Below are positions 61,731-64,000 of a stretch of 64,000 nt of DNA, piece after piece. Both the position numbers and the translations under genes were made by a program. The notes beneath the pieces are model-generated. The model searched no databases. It was given only the letters and a program-made list of their open reading frames with translations, and was not told the DNA's origin. This DNA is from Montifringilla adamsi (lineage: Eukaryota > Chordata > Aves > Passeriformes > Passeridae). The stretch is from positions 6,110,984 through 6,174,983 of the forward strand of contig JAGGNK010012559.1 of NCBI GenBank assembly GCA_017590115.1. Reading direction: 5' to 3'. Numbering within the stretch: the first letter of the stretch is position 1; each line of letters begins with the position of its first letter.

Positions 61731-62699
61731 CAAGCGAAGCCTTTTTTTCATTAATTATTTATTTCTTTTCCCCCAGCTCAGGCTCTCCCTCCCTCATGGC
61801 CGGAGTGGAAAAGCACGTTTAAATCCCGAACTCGCCTTTCCCACGTGGTGTCTCGCTGAGCTGCTGTCACAGCCACGCCGCGCTCTCACAGGGCACCGGA
61901 GCTTCTCCCCTGCCCTGCCGGGAAGGCACAAGGTGATGAACATTTTTAATCAAACCGTATTTTCGGGACACCTCACTGAACCCCAAACTTGTGCTGAAAA
62001 ATCCGCTCGCCTCGTAATCAGGCTCTTGCTTTTTAATTCCACCTGGACCGAGTGTACAAATAATGAGGGGATTAGTTCTGCTCCCCCTTCCTGGGTGCCT
62101 GCTAAAGGGATGGATGTTTGTCGGCGATTTGGGGGTTAATTCAGACAAGTTTATTTCACATTCTGGGTCTGCATACACGCAAAGAGCACGCGTGGTTTGG
62201 GGTGAAGGATTAGCGGCGTGTGCAGGGGAACAAAACCAATCGTGGATGTGAATATGGGATGTACTGGATGTGTGTCTAAGCATTAAATCGAGGGGGGGCT
62301 GGGTTTTAGGTGACTTTTCACCCCATTCCGAGATCATGGTCACAATGCAGCGTGTTTCAACACTCACTGGGCAGAAAGGGACACAGAGGACAGGCAGGGC
62401 AGTACCCCAAATTGCATCTGGGCTTCAGACCGCGCTGCAATCTCTAAGGGAGGGTAAGCCCAACCTTTAATTATTCAGTTTAAACAGGCCTAGAGCACGC
62501 CACATTTTTAAGGCCTTTTCCCTGGTGTCTCTAGGAGGCAGCCTTCATCGAGCGAGGAGAGCGAATCTTGGCAAAAAGAGCACCGAAGGATGTGAACCCC
62601 TTGGAAAATTCCACTTCCTGCCCAGCACTGCGTGTCCTTGGGTCTCTCACTCATTCCCATGCACTTAACGAGGGATTTCTGCCTCAGGCTACCACACCA
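61731..62699. other. Inter-island DNA
   Basis: About 1 kb between the two right-hand CpG-rich blocks, of mixed composition. No exon, repeat family or RNA gene is recognised. Confidence 0.5.
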
Positions 62700-63501
62700 A
62701 CTTTCTAAATAAATGCCGCGCACACCCGAGCGCGGTGCTCTGCAGTTAATCTCAGCCCAGCACCAGCTCTCTCTCCTCTCTTCCTACTTCCCTCCATTTT
62801 ATTTCTCCGCTGGTTTTTCTCTCCAGCAGGCTCCAACTCTCTCTCCTGCTGAACTTGCCGGGAACAAAAGGCTCCGTTCCCGATCCAGCCCGCAGTTGCC
62901 GTGAGAAACTTCCTCGCCAGCGCTGTCTGTCGCTCCGCTCTCCCTCCCTCGCTCCCTCCCTGCCTCGGGAAAATGGCAGTGCGAGAGCTTGATGAAAAGG
63001 GGGAAAAAAACCTTCTTTCTCAGCGCCTGCCTCTCCGGCAGCACCCCCCTCCCCAGTCGTGACGCCTGAACTCAAACTTCTCTAAAAATACACTTTAGGA
63101 GGGTAGATTTTCACGGGAGGGGATGTGTTTTTTACGCCCCACTGAAAAGAGGCGCGAGGTGGGGGAAAGGCCGAGGGACAGCTTTTTCCAGACAGGAGAA
63201 CCTGCTGCTGACCCCTCCCGCACGGCATCGCCAGGTCCCAAGGCTTTGGAACACAATAAGTTTTCCTTCAGTGGGAAAATCCAGGCCCAGAGTTCAGATC
63301 TTTCTCTTTTTGCAGATTTAAAAGCCTTTTTTTCCCCCCCTTTTTTTAACTCTTCACAGTGGGGTTCACAGCAGAACGCGGTCGCTCTGCCAACCCACCC
63401 GAGAGCTCCCAAATCTGGTGGGATTCAGGGAAAACAGAAGGTTGGCTCCGGATCCAGTGCAGGGGTTTTTGCAAACTCCAGTCCGCGTTTTGATTTTCTT
63501 T

Positions 63502-63536
<35 letters not shown>

Positions 63537-64000
63537 CAGTAGATTCACTCTTCCTTCCCCGAGCGCAGCGGAGCGCTGCTGTCCGAGGGCAGCCGGGGTG
63601 CACCCCCCGGTATACAGAATAAACGGGGTTCGCCTTTCCCTGCACTTCATTGTTGTTTTCCTGCCCTTCCCGATATCCCCCAGTTTTCCCAGGAATTACT
63701 AAATTCCACCCCCACCCTTCCTTTCACTGCGGGGTGAGCGCTGCTGTCCTGGCTCAGCCCCCAATCCGCACACACGTGCCCCCAAAACTTGCGCCGTCCC
63801 GCTTGTCCCCGGCTGGGGTGGCTCGGGGCGGGCGGGGGGCGTGGGACGCGCGTGGCCCAGCCCCGGCCGCCCCCGGCCCGCGGGGGTCGCGCAGGATGCG
63901 CGGGGGCTGCTGCGCTCCCGCGTCCCTTCCCCTCCGCAAACTCCGCTTCGCTTTTTCCTCCTCCTCGCCAGTGCTGCTGAAATAATGCATTTCCTCGAGT
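62700..64000. promoter_or_regulatory. CpG-rich, pyrimidine-rich region at the window end
   Basis: CT-rich blocks (62765-62835, 62935-62965) alternate with CpG-rich ones, densest at 63770-63950, where GGGGCGGGCGGGGGGCGTGG is a GC-box/Sp1-like and quadruplex-capable stretch. T28 lies at 63509-63536. The composition fits a housekeeping-type promoter and 5'UTR running off the window. Which gene it serves, and on which strand, cannot be read here. Confidence 0.5.
63509..63536. repeat. Poly(T) run, 28 bases
   Basis: Uninterrupted T28 inside the CpG-rich region. It gives poly-Phe/poly-Lys shadow ORFs on the two strands. There is no retroposon body that I recognise on the 3' side. Confidence 0.95.

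Noticed and set aside
61393..62139. 248-codon + strand ORF in the right-hand CpG island
   Set aside because: It is Ala/Gly/Pro/Arg-rich as expected from base composition, with opposite-strand ORFs of similar length. No ARID1A or other known sequence is recognised.

Overview
This is vertebrate, almost certainly avian, nuclear DNA. It has short exons with GT..AG introns and many 5'-truncated CR1-type LINE 3' ends, the dominant avian retroposon. It also has CpG-island blocks, GC-rich minisatellites and homopolymer runs. The kinase encoded here is closest to bird RSK1, and several CR1 copies look like the kind common in songbirds. The species cannot be named from the sequence.

The one gene I can establish is RPS6KA1 (ribosomal protein S6 kinase alpha-1, RSK1/p90RSK) on the + strand. 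I resolved 21 coding exons with matching splice phases: one shared-numbering exon 2 at 11728-11772, an alternative first coding exon at 24075-24194, and exons 3-22 from 26153 to the TGA at 35499-35501. A 3'UTR of about 0.9 kb ends near an AATAAA at 36399. The 24075 start plus exons 3-22 gives an uninterrupted 738-residue protein. It carries both kinase domains, all regulatory phosphosites, the ERK-docking tail and a PDZ-type C-terminus. The other N-terminus (the usual MPLAQL type) needs a first exon that I did not find. It probably lies upstream of base 1, so bases 1-11727 are most likely first-intron sequence. An in-frame 54-base cassette exon candidate sits at 22316-22369.

Layout: 1-11.7 kb is intronic or upstream DNA with CR1 copies and two orphan CpG islands (about 5.9-6.3 and 7.1-7.5 kb). 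11.7-26.1 kb holds the alternative 5' end of RPS6KA1, with a 30-bp minisatellite at 17.06-17.3 kb and a CpG-rich internal promoter at about 23.9-24.1 kb. 26.1-36.4 kb is the compact kinase body. 36.4-64 kb has no recognisable coding sequence. It contains AT-rich stretches with conserved-element character, scattered CR1 pieces, a large orphan CpG island (49.0-50.6 kb), and CpG-rich DNA at 61.2-61.7 and 62.7-64.0 kb. In mammals the next gene downstream of RPS6KA1 is ARID1A, so the right-hand islands may be its upstream promoter region; that is inference from synteny.

No new multi-gene system is visible. The most worthwhile leads are the alternative 5' architecture of RPS6KA1 (internal promoter, overlapping upstream ORF, cassette exon) and the unexplained CpG island at 49-50.6 kb.
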